Assembly (NCBI GenBank): GCA_046719715.1
Contig: JBDNCJ010000005.1
Span: forward strand, 1-64,000
From: JANWWM01 sp046719715
GTDB lineage: Bacteria; Bacteroidota; Chlorobiia; Chlorobiales; Thermochlorobacteraceae
Direction: 5' to 3'
DNA: 64,000 nt
Of this stretch, positions 1-8,173 are shown piece by piece. The translations under genes were made by a program, and so were the position numbers. Position 1 is the stretch's first letter. The number at the start of each line of letters is the position of its first letter. The notes beneath the pieces were generated by a model. It was not told the DNA's origin. It made no database searches and saw nothing but the letters and a program-made list of their open reading frames with translations.

Positions 1-359
1 CTGAACATCATGGCACCACCGTCATTCACTTTTTTTATGACAAAGCCTTGAAGACGATTCCGCCCGATAAACTCAACATCGACGACTTCCGCTACCCTGG
101 CCCGAAGCCGCGTCGCAAAGAAACCGCCATTGTCATGCTTGCTGATGGCGTCGAAGCCTCCGTACGTTCGCTCACCAATCCGACCGAAGAAACCATTTCT
201 CAAATTATTGACGTCGTTATTCGCAAACGGCTCGATGAAAATCAATTCAACGAATCCGATTTAACCTTTTCAGATTTGGAGCGCATCAAACAAAGTTTTG
301 TCAAAACGCTTGTCGCCAATAAGCACAAGCGCGTCAAATATCCGGGTCAGAAGATTTGA
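1..359 (+). CDS. PgpH-like HD-domain phosphodiesterase (7TM-HD family), C-terminal end only
   Basis: The frame is open from base 3 to the stop at 357-359, so this is the last 118 residues of a gene that begins outside the window. The segment reads EHHGTTVIHFFYDKAL, then YPGPKPRRKE, AIVMLADGVEA and a final KRVKYPGQ. This is the end of the HD domain in the 7TM-HD (PgpH) family, whose members hydrolyse cyclic-di-AMP at the membrane. The MLADGVEA aspartate is one of the expected HD-domain metal ligands. The internal TTG at 48 is not the real start. The stop overlaps the 3' end of the convergent methyltransferase gene by 13 bases. Family assignment is by motif recall; the substrate is inferred. 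Confidence 0.85.
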   Translation, partial: EHHGTTVIHFFYDKALKTIPPDKLNIDDFRYPGPKPRRKETAIVMLADGVEASVRSLTNPTEETISQIIDVVIRKRLDENQFNESDLTFSDLERIKQSFVKTLVANKHKRVKYPGQKI

Positions 360-1327
360 GGATATTGTGGCGATTTTGATTTGCCCGCTTTCTTTTGCGC
401 GCTGAGCGAGTTGCGTTCCCAGAACACGCCGTTCTCGTAGCCCTGAATGGTTTTATCTTGCGCTGCCAATTCCAAACGCTTTGCCGCTAAACACGCATAG
501 TATTCTTCTTTTTCAATGCCGACGAAACGGCGTCCCAATTTCTTTGCGACCACTGCCGTTGTGCCAGACCCCAAGAACGGGTCAAAGACAAGGTCGCCTT
601 CGCTCGAGCTTGCGAGTATGAGTTTGGCTATCAATTTTTCAGGTTTTTGCGTGGGGTGGTCAGTGTTTTCAGGCATTGACCAAAACGGGACAGTGATGTC
701 GGTCCAAAGGTTTGAAGGCGCCGTGAGTCTAAAATTACCGTCTTCGGTTTCTTCCCAATCCTTTGGCAGTCCGTCTTCACGATACGGCGCAAGCACACGC
801 CGCTTGAGTTTAACCGCATCGGCATTGAAGACATAATTGTTCGAAACGGTGCAGAACCAAATATCTTCGGAGCAATTTTTCCAATTTGACATCGCCCCTC
901 TCCCTTTCTCGCGCTCCCAAGTAATGCGATTTCGAACGATGAGATATTTTTCCAAAACGAGTTGCAACGCGCCCGACATTCGCCAATCGCCACACACATA
1001 AACGCTCGCCGTCGGCTTCAACGTCTTCATCAATTTTGGTAACCACGATTCAAGGTATTGAATGTATTCAGACGTGGTGCGCGCTTCGAAGACCGTGCCG
1101 TTGAACGATTTGGTCAGGTTATAGGGTGGGTCTAAAATCAAAAGCGATACAAACCTTTCTGGTAAGAAGTCCAACACATCAAATAAATCATGGTGAAGAA
1201 TTTGATTTTCAAGGTCGCTCATCGACACTGTTGCGCTTAATCTTCGAAGTGCCTTTGCATAATGGACGCGCTCGTTTTCAGAGAGCGTGAGCGTGCGATT
1301 TCGTTCTGCACGATGAATTTGAGGCAT
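347..1327 (-). CDS. orphan DNA methyltransferase (DPPY type, beta-class motif order)
   Basis: S-adenosylmethionine-dependent DNA methyltransferase of about 326 residues. The catalytic motif LDPPYNL lies near residue 66 and the SAM-binding motif FDPFLGSGTT near residue 248, preceded by HPTQKP. Catalytic motif first and SAM motif last is the beta-class order. DPPY favours N6-adenine methylation over N4-cytosine. No restriction endonuclease gene is next to it, so it is probably a solitary modification enzyme with an epigenetic or protective role (inference). I chose the ATG at 1325-1327. A TTG at 1337-1339 overlaps the fni stop codon and would add four residues. It is the last gene of a three-gene minus-strand operon. 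Confidence 0.88.
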   Translation of the reverse strand: MPQIHRAERNRTLTLSENERVHYAKALRRLSATVSMSDLENQILHHDLFDVLDFLPERFVSLLILDPPYNLTKSFNGTVFEARTTSEYIQYLESWLPKLMKTLKPTASVYVCGDWRMSGALQLVLEKYLIVRNRITWEREKGRGAMSNWKNCSEDIWFCTVSNNYVFNADAVKLKRRVLAPYREDGLPKDWEETEDGNFRLTAPSNLWTDITVPFWSMPENTDHPTQKPEKLIAKLILASSSEGDLVFDPFLGSGTTAVVAKKLGRRFVGIEKEEYYACLAAKRLELAAQDKTIQGYENGVFWERNSLSAQKKAGKSKSPQYPQIF

Positions 1328-1335
1328 ATATGTCT

Positions 1336-2433
1336 TCAAGATGCGTTCTTTTCAAGCGAAGTTTGTTTCAGCGATTTGAGATTTTTTGCGCCCACTAAAA
1401 ACATCGTTGCGCGAAGGTCGTTCATCAGGCGCAAGGCGAATTGCTTGACGGCATCTGCGCCTTCGGGTTCAAATGCGGCTTTAAGAAAGGGCTTAGCAAG
1501 TGCGGCAAGGTCAGCACCAAGTGCAATCGCTTTGGCAATCTCGACGCCGTTTGTGATTCCGCCTGACGCAATCACTTGCATTGAACGATACGCCTTCGAG
1601 CGACGCAAGCGTTTGAGTTCTTCTAAACACACTGCTGTTGGAATGCCCCAGTTTAAGAGTTCTCGCAAACCGCCTTCGGTGAATCGGGTGTCGCAATTAA
1701 ATTGTTCAGCGAAACGAAGTTCTTCGACCTTCTGCCAATTTGTGCCGCCTGCGCCTGCAACATCAATTGCCTGCACGCCCCCGTCTATCAAGCGTTTAGC
1801 GACTTTTTCAGAAATACCATTGCCGACTTCCTTCGCAATCACCGGCACAGAAATCGAGCGACAGAGTTTCTTCAGTTGTCCTAAAAATCCTTTGAAGTTC
1901 GTATTGCCTTCGGGTTGGAAGAGTTCTTGTGCCGCATTGAGATGCACGATGAGCCCATCGGCACGCACAAGGTCGAGCAATAATTTTGTTTGCGCTTTCG
2001 TTAATCCTGCCGCAACTTCCGCCGCACCGATGTTGGCGAAGATGGGAATCGTTGGCGCAAGTCGACGCACCACCGAAAAACTTTCGCGATGCGCTTCCGA
2101 CTCCAACGCTTGACGCATACTGCCAATGCCCAGCGGAATCTTCAACGCTTCGCATGCTTCGGCAAGCACCGCGTTAATTTGCGTCGCCCCGTTGTAGCCG
2201 CCCGTCATAGACGACACCATCAACGGATAACTAATCTTCTTTGACAGAAATGTTGTCGAGAGGTCAATTTCGTGAAAGTTCACTTCGGGCGTGGCATTGT
2301 GGCGAAATTCGTATTGCTCAAATCCGCTTCGCTTGTTGAAATCGACATCACCCTCGAGACACAGCTCGACATGGCGCTGTTTTCGCTCAATCGTTTGTAT
2401 GGCTGGGTCGATGCTTGACATATCATCTTGCAT
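1336..2433 (-). CDS. fni: type 2 isopentenyl-diphosphate isomerase
   Basis: FMN- and NADPH-dependent interconversion of IPP and DMAPP, the isoprenoid building blocks. The 365-residue length fits the family. Visible motifs are RKQRHVELCL near residue 17, SSMTGG at 74-79, GIGSMRQ near 102, HLNAAQELFQPEG from 164 (with the conserved catalytic-region Gln), DVAGAGGTNW near 224, and a C-terminal ASGGITNG with GAD for phosphate/FMN binding. The start codon directly abuts the TAA of the upstream ADP-ribosylglycohydrolase-like gene, so translation is probably coupled. ispF elsewhere in the window shows the MEP pathway, which normally yields both isomers and makes this enzyme a balancing step. Confidence 0.96.
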   Translation of the reverse strand: MQDDMSSIDPAIQTIERKQRHVELCLEGDVDFNKRSGFEQYEFRHNATPEVNFHEIDLSTTFLSKKISYPLMVSSMTGGYNGATQINAVLAEACEALKIPLGIGSMRQALESEAHRESFSVVRRLAPTIPIFANIGAAEVAAGLTKAQTKLLLDLVRADGLIVHLNAAQELFQPEGNTNFKGFLGQLKKLCRSISVPVIAKEVGNGISEKVAKRLIDGGVQAIDVAGAGGTNWQKVEELRFAEQFNCDTRFTEGGLRELLNWGIPTAVCLEELKRLRRSKAYRSMQVIASGGITNGVEIAKAIALGADLAALAKPFLKAAFEPEGADAVKQFALRLMNDLRATMFLVGAKNLKSLKQTSLEKNAS

Positions 2434-3096
2434 TTACGTGGTGATGATTTCTTGAAGAGAAAGTTGTTTGAGAATTTCGCTCGAGTGTTCAAGTTCTTCA
2501 ATCCACTCGCGCGGAATGTTTTGAATACCGTTGAGCAGTGCGATTGCGCCACCTGTGATTGCGCCTGTTAAAGTGGTCACTCCGCCCATGTTGATGGTTG
2601 AAAGCACCGTCGTTTCAAAATCGTTGTGATTACGCAACAGCATGGCTAATGCAAAGTCCACCGCATCGTTTTCTGTCATGGCTTCATCGAAGTGTAACAC
2701 CAAATCTGTCGGAAAAAGTAAGAGCGCATTAAGGATTTTCGCTTTTGAATCGCCAAAAACACTTGCATCAATCGTTTCGGCATTTAGTTCGCCTTGTTCG
2801 GCAATCGCCCGAAAAAGCAAGGAAAGACGGGCGTTTACAGACGTCGGGAAAAATATATTCGTCCATGCCTCAATTGTTTGTTCGCTTGGAAGTTGCAGAA
2901 GAAGCGGCAGAACGTCTTTAGAATTTTGCCCTTTGCGTAAGCCCGTCGGCGTGGCGGTTGAGTAGTATTCATCGGTATAGCCTTTAATGCCTTTGAAGTA
3001 CATTCGAACAATGTGGTGGGGTTTGTGATTAACGGGTAAGCCGAGCGCATCGCCAATCAGCGTTCCGAGTATAAAGGCTTTTTCTCTTTGCGTCAT
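2434..3096 (-). CDS. ADP-ribosylglycohydrolase-like protein, probably lacking the metal site
   Basis: 220 residues with the DraG/ARH fold signature: GTLIGDALGLPVNH at the N-terminus, a helical middle, and GGVTTLTGAITGGAIALLNG near the end. Active members bind two Mg ions through a T/S-D-D motif and a GGDTDT motif. Here the first reads GQNSKD with one aspartate left, and the second reads GGVTTLTG with both aspartates gone. Hydrolase activity is therefore doubtful, and it may be a binding or regulatory relative. The protein is also shorter than typical ARH enzymes (about 290). Its stop abuts the start of fni, so the two are co-expressed. The link to isoprenoid synthesis is unexplained. Confidence 0.7.
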   Translation of the reverse strand: MTQREKAFILGTLIGDALGLPVNHKPHHIVRMYFKGIKGYTDEYYSTATPTGLRKGQNSKDVLPLLLQLPSEQTIEAWTNIFFPTSVNARLSLLFRAIAEQGELNAETIDASVFGDSKAKILNALLLFPTDLVLHFDEAMTENDAVDFALAMLLRNHNDFETTVLSTINMGGVTTLTGAITGGAIALLNGIQNIPREWIEELEHSSEILKQLSLQEIITT

Positions 3097-3157
3097 TGTC
3101 TTTCTGTCATTGCTTAAATTTCAGTTCTTGAATTTGAAAAAACATAACACTTCGCCA

Positions 3158-4927
3158 ATGCCAAGTCCAAAAAAATCATCGAGAATTTCTCCCGACCTTT
3201 TGACCGTCGCTGAAAAAAGCAACTACAACGCCACTTCTCGTTACGACGATGTCGCCACATTTCTTTACGAGTTGAAATCTCACAGTTCGCAACTGACGCT
3301 TCACACGTTTGGCAAAACGACCGAAGGGCGCAACTTGCTGATGGCAGTATTTTCTGACTTGCCGATTTACTCGCCGATTCAAGCCTTGAAATCTCAAAAG
3401 CCGATTGTGCTTTTGCAGAACAACATTCACGCCGGCGAAGTCTGTCCCAAAGAAGCCTCGATGATGCTGATGCGCGAACTCGTCTTTGGCAATTTGAACG
3501 CGCTCTTGAAAGACCTGATTATTCTTGTGATTCCAATTTACAATGCTGACGGCAACGAGCGCATGAGCGAAGCCAATCGGCTTTCTCAAGTCGGTCCTGA
3601 AAAAGGCGTCGGCGTTCGCACTAACGCGCTGGGACTCGACCTCAATCGCGACTACATGAAAATCGAAGCCCAAGAAACCGAACACCTCATTCGCGACGTC
3701 TATGTGCAATGGTCGCCCGACGTGATTATCGACGGACACACCACCGACGGCTCACGACATGGCTACGACCTTACCTACGGCTTTCCGCAAAATCCAAATG
3801 CTTACAAAAAACTCATCGACTTCACGCGCGACACCATGCTCCCCGCTGTGCGCGAGCAAATCAAGAAAGATACTGGGATTGAGATGTTTTACTACGCCGA
3901 CTTCGTCGACTTCCGCCACCCTGAAAAAGGCTGGGCAACTTACTCGCACCATGCCCGCTACGGCGCTTCCTACGGCGGCTTGCAAAATCGCATCGCTATT
4001 CTGATGGAAACTTACTCCTACGTCTCGTTCAAACGGCGTATCACTGCGGCGTATCACTTCATGCGTGAATGTTTGGAATTTACTGCCCGCAATGCTTCGA
4101 GCATCAAAGCCCTTGTGCGCGAAGCCGAACTCGACGCAATTAAGCGCGGCACCGTCTACGACCCGAAGAAAAACATCATTGGAATTGACATCGAGAAAAT
4201 CGCCTTTGAAAAACCTGTTACCGTTATCGGCTACGAAATCAAAGAGAAAAAAAATTCCGACGGCACTGTAACCTACTTACCCACGAACAAGAAGAAACTT
4301 TACTCCGCACCCTACTTCGGAAAGTATCGCATCACACGAAGCGTGGCGCGTCCTGTTGCTTATCTAATCCCCAAAGCCGAGCATCGCATCATTAGAAAAC
4401 TCAAACAGCACGGTGTCGCCGTTGAAACGCTCTTGCGCGAGTTCACGGCGAAGGTTGAATACTTCAAAGTCAACGACGTCAAGGTTTCCGAGCAGTGTTT
4501 TCAAGGGCATCGCGAAGTAACCATTTCCGTCGAGCGCGTCCCGATTGAAAAAGAATTTCACACGGGTGATTTTATTGTGCCCATGAGCCAACCCGCCTCG
4601 CACGTGGTTGCAGGATTGCTCGAGCCCGATAGCGACGACAGCCTCGCTCATTGGAATTACTTCGATAATTACCTCACCGGCAAACTGCGTTACGAAAAAG
4701 ACTTCATCACGGAGTATGAATACAACCTGATTGATTTGCCAAGAACGCGAGAGATTTATGAAAAACTGATTGAAAAAAATCCCGCCCTCAATGACGAGCA
4801 GAAGCAATCGGAGAAGATGAAGTTTTTCTTGACGGCGGTAGGCTACGAAAACGAATTCGTCAATCAAATTCCCGTCTTTCGCCTTGTGGAGCAAAAGGCT
4901 TATTCCGCAGTGGTGCACGGAGAGTAG
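3158..4927 (+). CDS. M14-family zinc carboxypeptidase-like peptidase
   Basis: 589 residues from the ATG at 3158. An in-frame TTG at 3110 would add 16 residues. Zinc ligands are visible as HAGE (His about 91, Glu about 94) and a later DGHTTDGS His (about 194). GLDLNRDYMK between them is the substrate-carboxylate-binding stretch of M14 enzymes. The catalytic Glu is probably in ILMETYSY. A long C-terminal extension of about 270 residues follows. No signal peptide is apparent from the chosen start, which is unusual because many large M14 members in Bacteroidota are secreted. It is transcribed divergently from the fni operon with a very short gap. Confidence 0.88.
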   Translation: MPSPKKSSRISPDLLTVAEKSNYNATSRYDDVATFLYELKSHSSQLTLHTFGKTTEGRNLLMAVFSDLPIYSPIQALKSQKPIVLLQNNIHAGEVCPKEASMMLMRELVFGNLNALLKDLIILVIPIYNADGNERMSEANRLSQVGPEKGVGVRTNALGLDLNRDYMKIEAQETEHLIRDVYVQWSPDVIIDGHTTDGSRHGYDLTYGFPQNPNAYKKLIDFTRDTMLPAVREQIKKDTGIEMFYYADFVDFRHPEKGWATYSHHARYGASYGGLQNRIAILMETYSYVSFKRRITAAYHFMRECLEFTARNASSIKALVREAELDAIKRGTVYDPKKNIIGIDIEKIAFEKPVTVIGYEIKEKKNSDGTVTYLPTNKKKLYSAPYFGKYRITRSVARPVAYLIPKAEHRIIRKLKQHGVAVETLLREFTAKVEYFKVNDVKVSEQCFQGHREVTISVERVPIEKEFHTGDFIVPMSQPASHVVAGLLEPDSDDSLAHWNYFDNYLTGKLRYEKDFITEYEYNLIDLPRTREIYEKLIEKNPALNDEQKQSEKMKFFLTAVGYENEFVNQIPVFRLVEQKAYSAVVHGE

Positions 4928-5040
4928 CCGTGCGGTGCGTCCAGACCGAGTAACGCATGAACGCCGCCGCCACGTCAATAGCGATGGATTTTTAGGCGAA
5001 CGTACTCGGGATTTAACTCCTTGCCAAAGCGGATTTTGTT
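4928..5040 (-). pseudogene. decayed C-terminal scrap of an alkaline-phosphatase-family gene
   Basis: Reading leftward, pieces in different frames match the end of the intact phosphatase at 6252-7925: KSIAIDVAA in one frame and HALLGLDAPHGYS in another, against KSAVIDIAPTLHALLGLKEPHRYDG of the intact gene (quoted here only as homologous blocks). A further block, RFGKELNPEYVRLKI, precedes them. The blocks sit in different frames and include a stop, so this is a frameshifted remnant of a paralogue. It abuts the stop of the M14 gene. Confidence 0.6.
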
Positions 5041-5136
5041 GCGCGTAATTTAGGAAGATTTCCTTTTTTCAATTCGGCTCATGCGCGCTATTTTCATTTC
5101 AAATCAAACCTTACACATCAAACGCGGTTCAGGCAA

Positions 5137-6036
5137 ATGGCAATCCAACTCAAAACACACGTCGCGCCGACCTCCTCGCTGTTGCGACTTCCCTTCAAAT
5201 TCATCGCGCGCCTTTGTGAACGCTCATCTCAATGTCGTAACCTGCTCAGAAGCATACATTTCAAAGGAAAATCCGTCGCCGTTAATTTTATTGACCTGAA
5301 CAGCTTTCCAGAGCAAACCCTGCTTGCCGACTGCGACGGCATCAGGTATGAACTTGAGTTGCAAGACGAGATTCAACGAATGATTTACTTCAATTACTAT
5401 GAACGGCAAAGTCTGAAAAGAGTCCTGACATTGATTCGCGAAGGGAGCACTTGCTTTGATGTTGGAGCGAATGTCGGTTTCTATGCGCTCAATTTTGCAA
5501 GAGCGGTTGGTCGCACAGGCAAAGTCTTTGCGTTTGAAGCCAACTCGTCTGTTGCCGAAAAGTTAAAGCGGAATATCGCTCTCAATGCGTTTGAGCCCAT
5601 TATTGAAGTGGCGGAGTGGGCGGTTTCGGACAAGGTCGGCGAGAGTGTGTTCTCAATGACTTCAGACCAAAACAGCGGCTGGGGTCATCTCGGTGAAGAT
5701 TCAAGGTTCAAGCACACGATTGTCAAAACCAACACGATAGATAATTTCTTCGAGGAAAAGGGTTTGGAGCACATCGATTTGATGAAAGTCGATATCGAAG
5801 GCGCGGAAGACCAACTCATTGAGGGTGCCGTGCGCGTCTTATCCGAAAAGCGCATCAAGCACATTTACATGGAGTTCTGCAAGATGCATTGTGATGAAGT
5901 TAAACATCGGCTCAACCATCTCGGTCAATTTGGATATTTGCCCGACGACGGAGACCGTGCAACATTGCAAAAAATGATGCGCGACGAGGTGTATTCAAGC
6001 GAACTTGTTCAGAACTTCCTGTTTCACGCGGCGTAG
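5137..6036 (+). CDS. FkbM-family SAM-dependent methyltransferase
   Basis: 299 residues. The SAM-binding motif FDVGANVGFYAL lies at about residues 107-118, followed by GKVFAFEAN (acidic residue for the ribose) and MKVDIEGAED near residue 215, which is the FkbM hallmark. FkbM proteins O-methylate sugars and other small molecules, often on surface glycans; the acceptor here is unknown. A second FkbM gene is at 42709-43611 inside a polysaccharide cluster, but this copy stands alone. It is bounded on both sides by broken gene pieces (4928-5040; 6024-6095 and 6108-6251), which suggests it arrived by insertion or a local deletion. Confidence 0.87.
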   Translation: MAIQLKTHVAPTSSLLRLPFKFIARLCERSSQCRNLLRSIHFKGKSVAVNFIDLNSFPEQTLLADCDGIRYELELQDEIQRMIYFNYYERQSLKRVLTLIREGSTCFDVGANVGFYALNFARAVGRTGKVFAFEANSSVAEKLKRNIALNAFEPIIEVAEWAVSDKVGESVFSMTSDQNSGWGHLGEDSRFKHTIVKTNTIDNFFEEKGLEHIDLMKVDIEGAEDQLIEGAVRVLSEKRIKHIYMEFCKMHCDEVKHRLNHLGQFGYLPDDGDRATLQKMMRDEVYSSELVQNFLFHAA

Positions 6037-6095
6037 GGTACGCTTGCGCCCATCACGAGCAGAAGCGTGATAATGAATAAATATGCTCGTTTCAT
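6024..6095 (-). pseudogene. orphan signal-peptide fragment (start of a truncated secreted protein)
   Basis: The ATG at 6093-6095 opens a 23-residue frame, MKRAYLFIITLLLVMGAS then VPYAA, and ends at a TGA inside the 3' end of the FkbM gene. It has a positive N-terminus, a hydrophobic core and an Ala cleavage region, and a purine-rich GGAGACGACG precedes the ATG. This looks like a complete export signal whose mature part has been cut away at the junction with the FkbM gene. Confidence 0.5.
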
Positions 6096-6107
6096 CGTCG
6101 TCTCCGT

Positions 6108-6251
6108 TTATTTGTTTTGGTTTGTCAAAGCGGCTTTCAGCGCGTCCAATTCTTTTTTTTGCTGAATCATATACAGCGTCAGTTCTTCAATTTTTTGAAG
6201 CAGTTTGGCTTGGGTATCGCCTAAGCTCACGCCGTTTTCCTGCACCTCTTT
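6108..6251 (-). pseudogene. C-terminal coiled-coil tail fragment of a tail-fibre-domain type protein
   Basis: A 47-residue open frame lies directly behind, and in frame with, the stop of the phosphatase gene. It begins KEVQENGVSLGDTQ, continues KLLQKIEELTLYMIQQKKEL, and ends TNQNK. This is the typical closing coiled coil of large Bacteroidota proteins with a peptidase S74/tail-fibre domain (NGV-LG---AKLL-KIEELTLY). No start or body is present, so only the tail survives. Family attribution is from memory of that motif. Confidence 0.55.
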
Positions 6252-7925
6252 TTACCGCACAATCTCGTTTAGCATACGCCCGTCGTAGCGATGTGGCTCT
6301 TTCAGACCAAGCAAGGCGTGCAGTGTCGGCGCAATGTCAATCACAGCGGATTTTTGAGAGAACTTTCCTCGCCTAATGCCTTTTCCACAAAAGAGTATCG
6401 GCACGTGCGTGTCGTAGCGGTGATGCGTGCCGTGCGTTGTGCCCGTCTGGCGATACGAAAAAAAAGCGTTCTCTTTCAGCACGAGTTTTACATCGCCACT
6501 CCTTGCAGGGTGAAAGGAGTTCATCACCATAGTGCCGACGGGGTCAAATTCCAGCACTTCTTGCAAGTTCATCAACTCTTGGCGCGTGTAGTAATCCACA
6601 ATCCCACTGAGGTGCATGCCCATTAAGCCGACGAACTTTTCCACTTCCCCCAATTCATACTTCTTTTCAGCAATTTCTTTTTGATTGAGATAGACTTCGC
6701 TGTTTGTAAAGGCTTCAATCACATTTGGATAGAGCGTATCGACGGCGGCTTTGAGCGAATCGAGAAACGGCTTTTCGTAGAGCCGCAATCCGCCTGCGGT
6801 TTGTTCGGGAGTCGGCGCGACGCCATGGTCGGCGGTGAGGACAAAGAGGCAATTTTCAAAACCAATCTTTTTATCAATGAACTTGAAAAAGTCGTCGAGT
6901 TGGCGGTCGAGGCGAAGCATTAAATCTTGCGCTTCGTGGCTTTCGTAGCCGAAGATGTGTCCGCAATAATCGACAGTTGAGACGGATACGGTGAGCACGT
7001 CGGTTACGCCGCGCATGCCGAGCGATTCGCCCTCGATGGTTGCTTTGGCGAGTTCAAGCGTGAGTTCAGAGCCGAAAGGTGTGGCGGGAATTGGGTCATA
7101 GAGTTTATTACGCTTGAAGAGTGGATTATCGGCGGCGGTCCGAAGGTCAAAGACTTTGTGCGGAAAAATCGGTTCGCTTTCGCCGATGAGCGTGCCTTCG
7201 CCGAGCGCGTTATCGATGTTGGTGTAATTTTTTTCGGGAAGCAATCGAGTCCAACTTTTACCGAGATAGCTTTCAGGCAATTTTTGTGCGTTGAACCGAT
7301 TGAGCCAATCGGGAAGCGCGGTTCGGTAGTAGGTCGAGGTAATCCAGTTGCCGGATTCGGTGTCGAACCAGTAGGCGGCGTCGGCGCGTTTGCCGGCGGG
7401 CAGAATCGCACCCCTATCTTTGAGCGCAATGCCGATGACTTTACTTTGTGGCGATTCTTTTTTGAGCGCGTCGCACACGTTTTCAACGAGCGCGTTTCGC
7501 GGCGACATTTTCCCTGCATTTTTTTCAGACGAAATTCCAACGGCTTGAACCGTAGAATCCGACACGCAATACATCTCGCGTTTGAGTTCCCTCGAATACC
7601 AATCGTTGGCAATCATGCCGCTTCGCGAAGGATTCACGCCCGAAAGGAAGGTTTGATGCCCGACGGCGGTAAGTGTGTTTGAAAATGTGTAATGTGCTTC
7701 AGTCAAATTCGCGCCGTTCTTGATGAGGCGATTGAATCCGCCCGATGCTTTTGTTGCGGGCAAAAAGTGTTTTTCAAGCCGTGTGAGATAATCGTAACGC
7801 ATTTGGTCGACGACAATGCCGACGACGAGTTTCGGCTTTTCGAGTTTCGGCGTTTGCTTTGATGATTTTGCTTGTGCAAACAGGAGCGCAGGAAACAAAA
7901 GAAGTGCAATCAAGACAAGTTTCAT
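6252..7925 (-). CDS. secreted alkaline phosphatase family protein (type I phosphodiesterase/PafA-like)
   Basis: 557 residues from the ATG at 7923-7925, which gives a clean signal peptide (MKLVLIALLLFPALLFAQA). The longer frame would add 20 unlikely residues. Alkaline-phosphatase-superfamily metal and catalytic motifs are visible: VGIVVDQMRYDYL (first Asp), NTLTAVGHQTFLSG (Thr nucleophile region), VDYCGHIFG, TADHGVAP and THGTHHRYDTHVP. A short GKGIRRG-KSAVIDIAPTLHALLG segment closes the fold. It is expected in the periplasm or outer surface releasing phosphate from monoesters or diesters; the exact substrate is unknown. A decayed scrap of a similar gene lies at 4928-5040. Confidence 0.88.
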   Translation of the reverse strand: MKLVLIALLLFPALLFAQAKSSKQTPKLEKPKLVVGIVVDQMRYDYLTRLEKHFLPATKASGGFNRLIKNGANLTEAHYTFSNTLTAVGHQTFLSGVNPSRSGMIANDWYSRELKREMYCVSDSTVQAVGISSEKNAGKMSPRNALVENVCDALKKESPQSKVIGIALKDRGAILPAGKRADAAYWFDTESGNWITSTYYRTALPDWLNRFNAQKLPESYLGKSWTRLLPEKNYTNIDNALGEGTLIGESEPIFPHKVFDLRTAADNPLFKRNKLYDPIPATPFGSELTLELAKATIEGESLGMRGVTDVLTVSVSTVDYCGHIFGYESHEAQDLMLRLDRQLDDFFKFIDKKIGFENCLFVLTADHGVAPTPEQTAGGLRLYEKPFLDSLKAAVDTLYPNVIEAFTNSEVYLNQKEIAEKKYELGEVEKFVGLMGMHLSGIVDYYTRQELMNLQEVLEFDPVGTMVMNSFHPARSGDVKLVLKENAFFSYRQTGTTHGTHHRYDTHVPILFCGKGIRRGKFSQKSAVIDIAPTLHALLGLKEPHRYDGRMLNEIVR

Positions 7926-8070
7926 GAACGAACTGACTTTGTTGGTTGGGAGCAAAAGTAAGATTTTGCTTGAGAACCCGTGCATTACGATTTTGTTGCG
8001 TCCCTATTGAAAGCAGAACACCGATGGAACAGATTGTAAATGATTTGAAGATGAGGGATTTCAAAGTTCA

Positions 8071-8150
8071 TCATTCCGAGCAACGCGAGGAATCCAATTG
8101 GACTCCTCACGCAACTCTGTTCAGACAAATCTTGTCCTTCTCAAAGTGAC
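8071..8150. repeat. REP-like imperfect palindromic element
   Basis: About 80 bases centred on a CCAATTGG core. Left arm 8078-8095 (GAGCAACGCGAGGAATCC) pairs imperfectly with right arm 8100-8117 (13 of 18). The stretch starts TCATTCCGAGC and ends TTCTCAAAGTGAC, a pattern I associate with dispersed intergenic repeats in many Bacteroidota genomes. It lies between gyrB and the phosphatase gene. I see only one copy in this window, so repeat status rests on resemblance. Confidence 0.45.
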
Positions 8151-8173
8151 TTCTCTTTTCATTATCCACTTGC

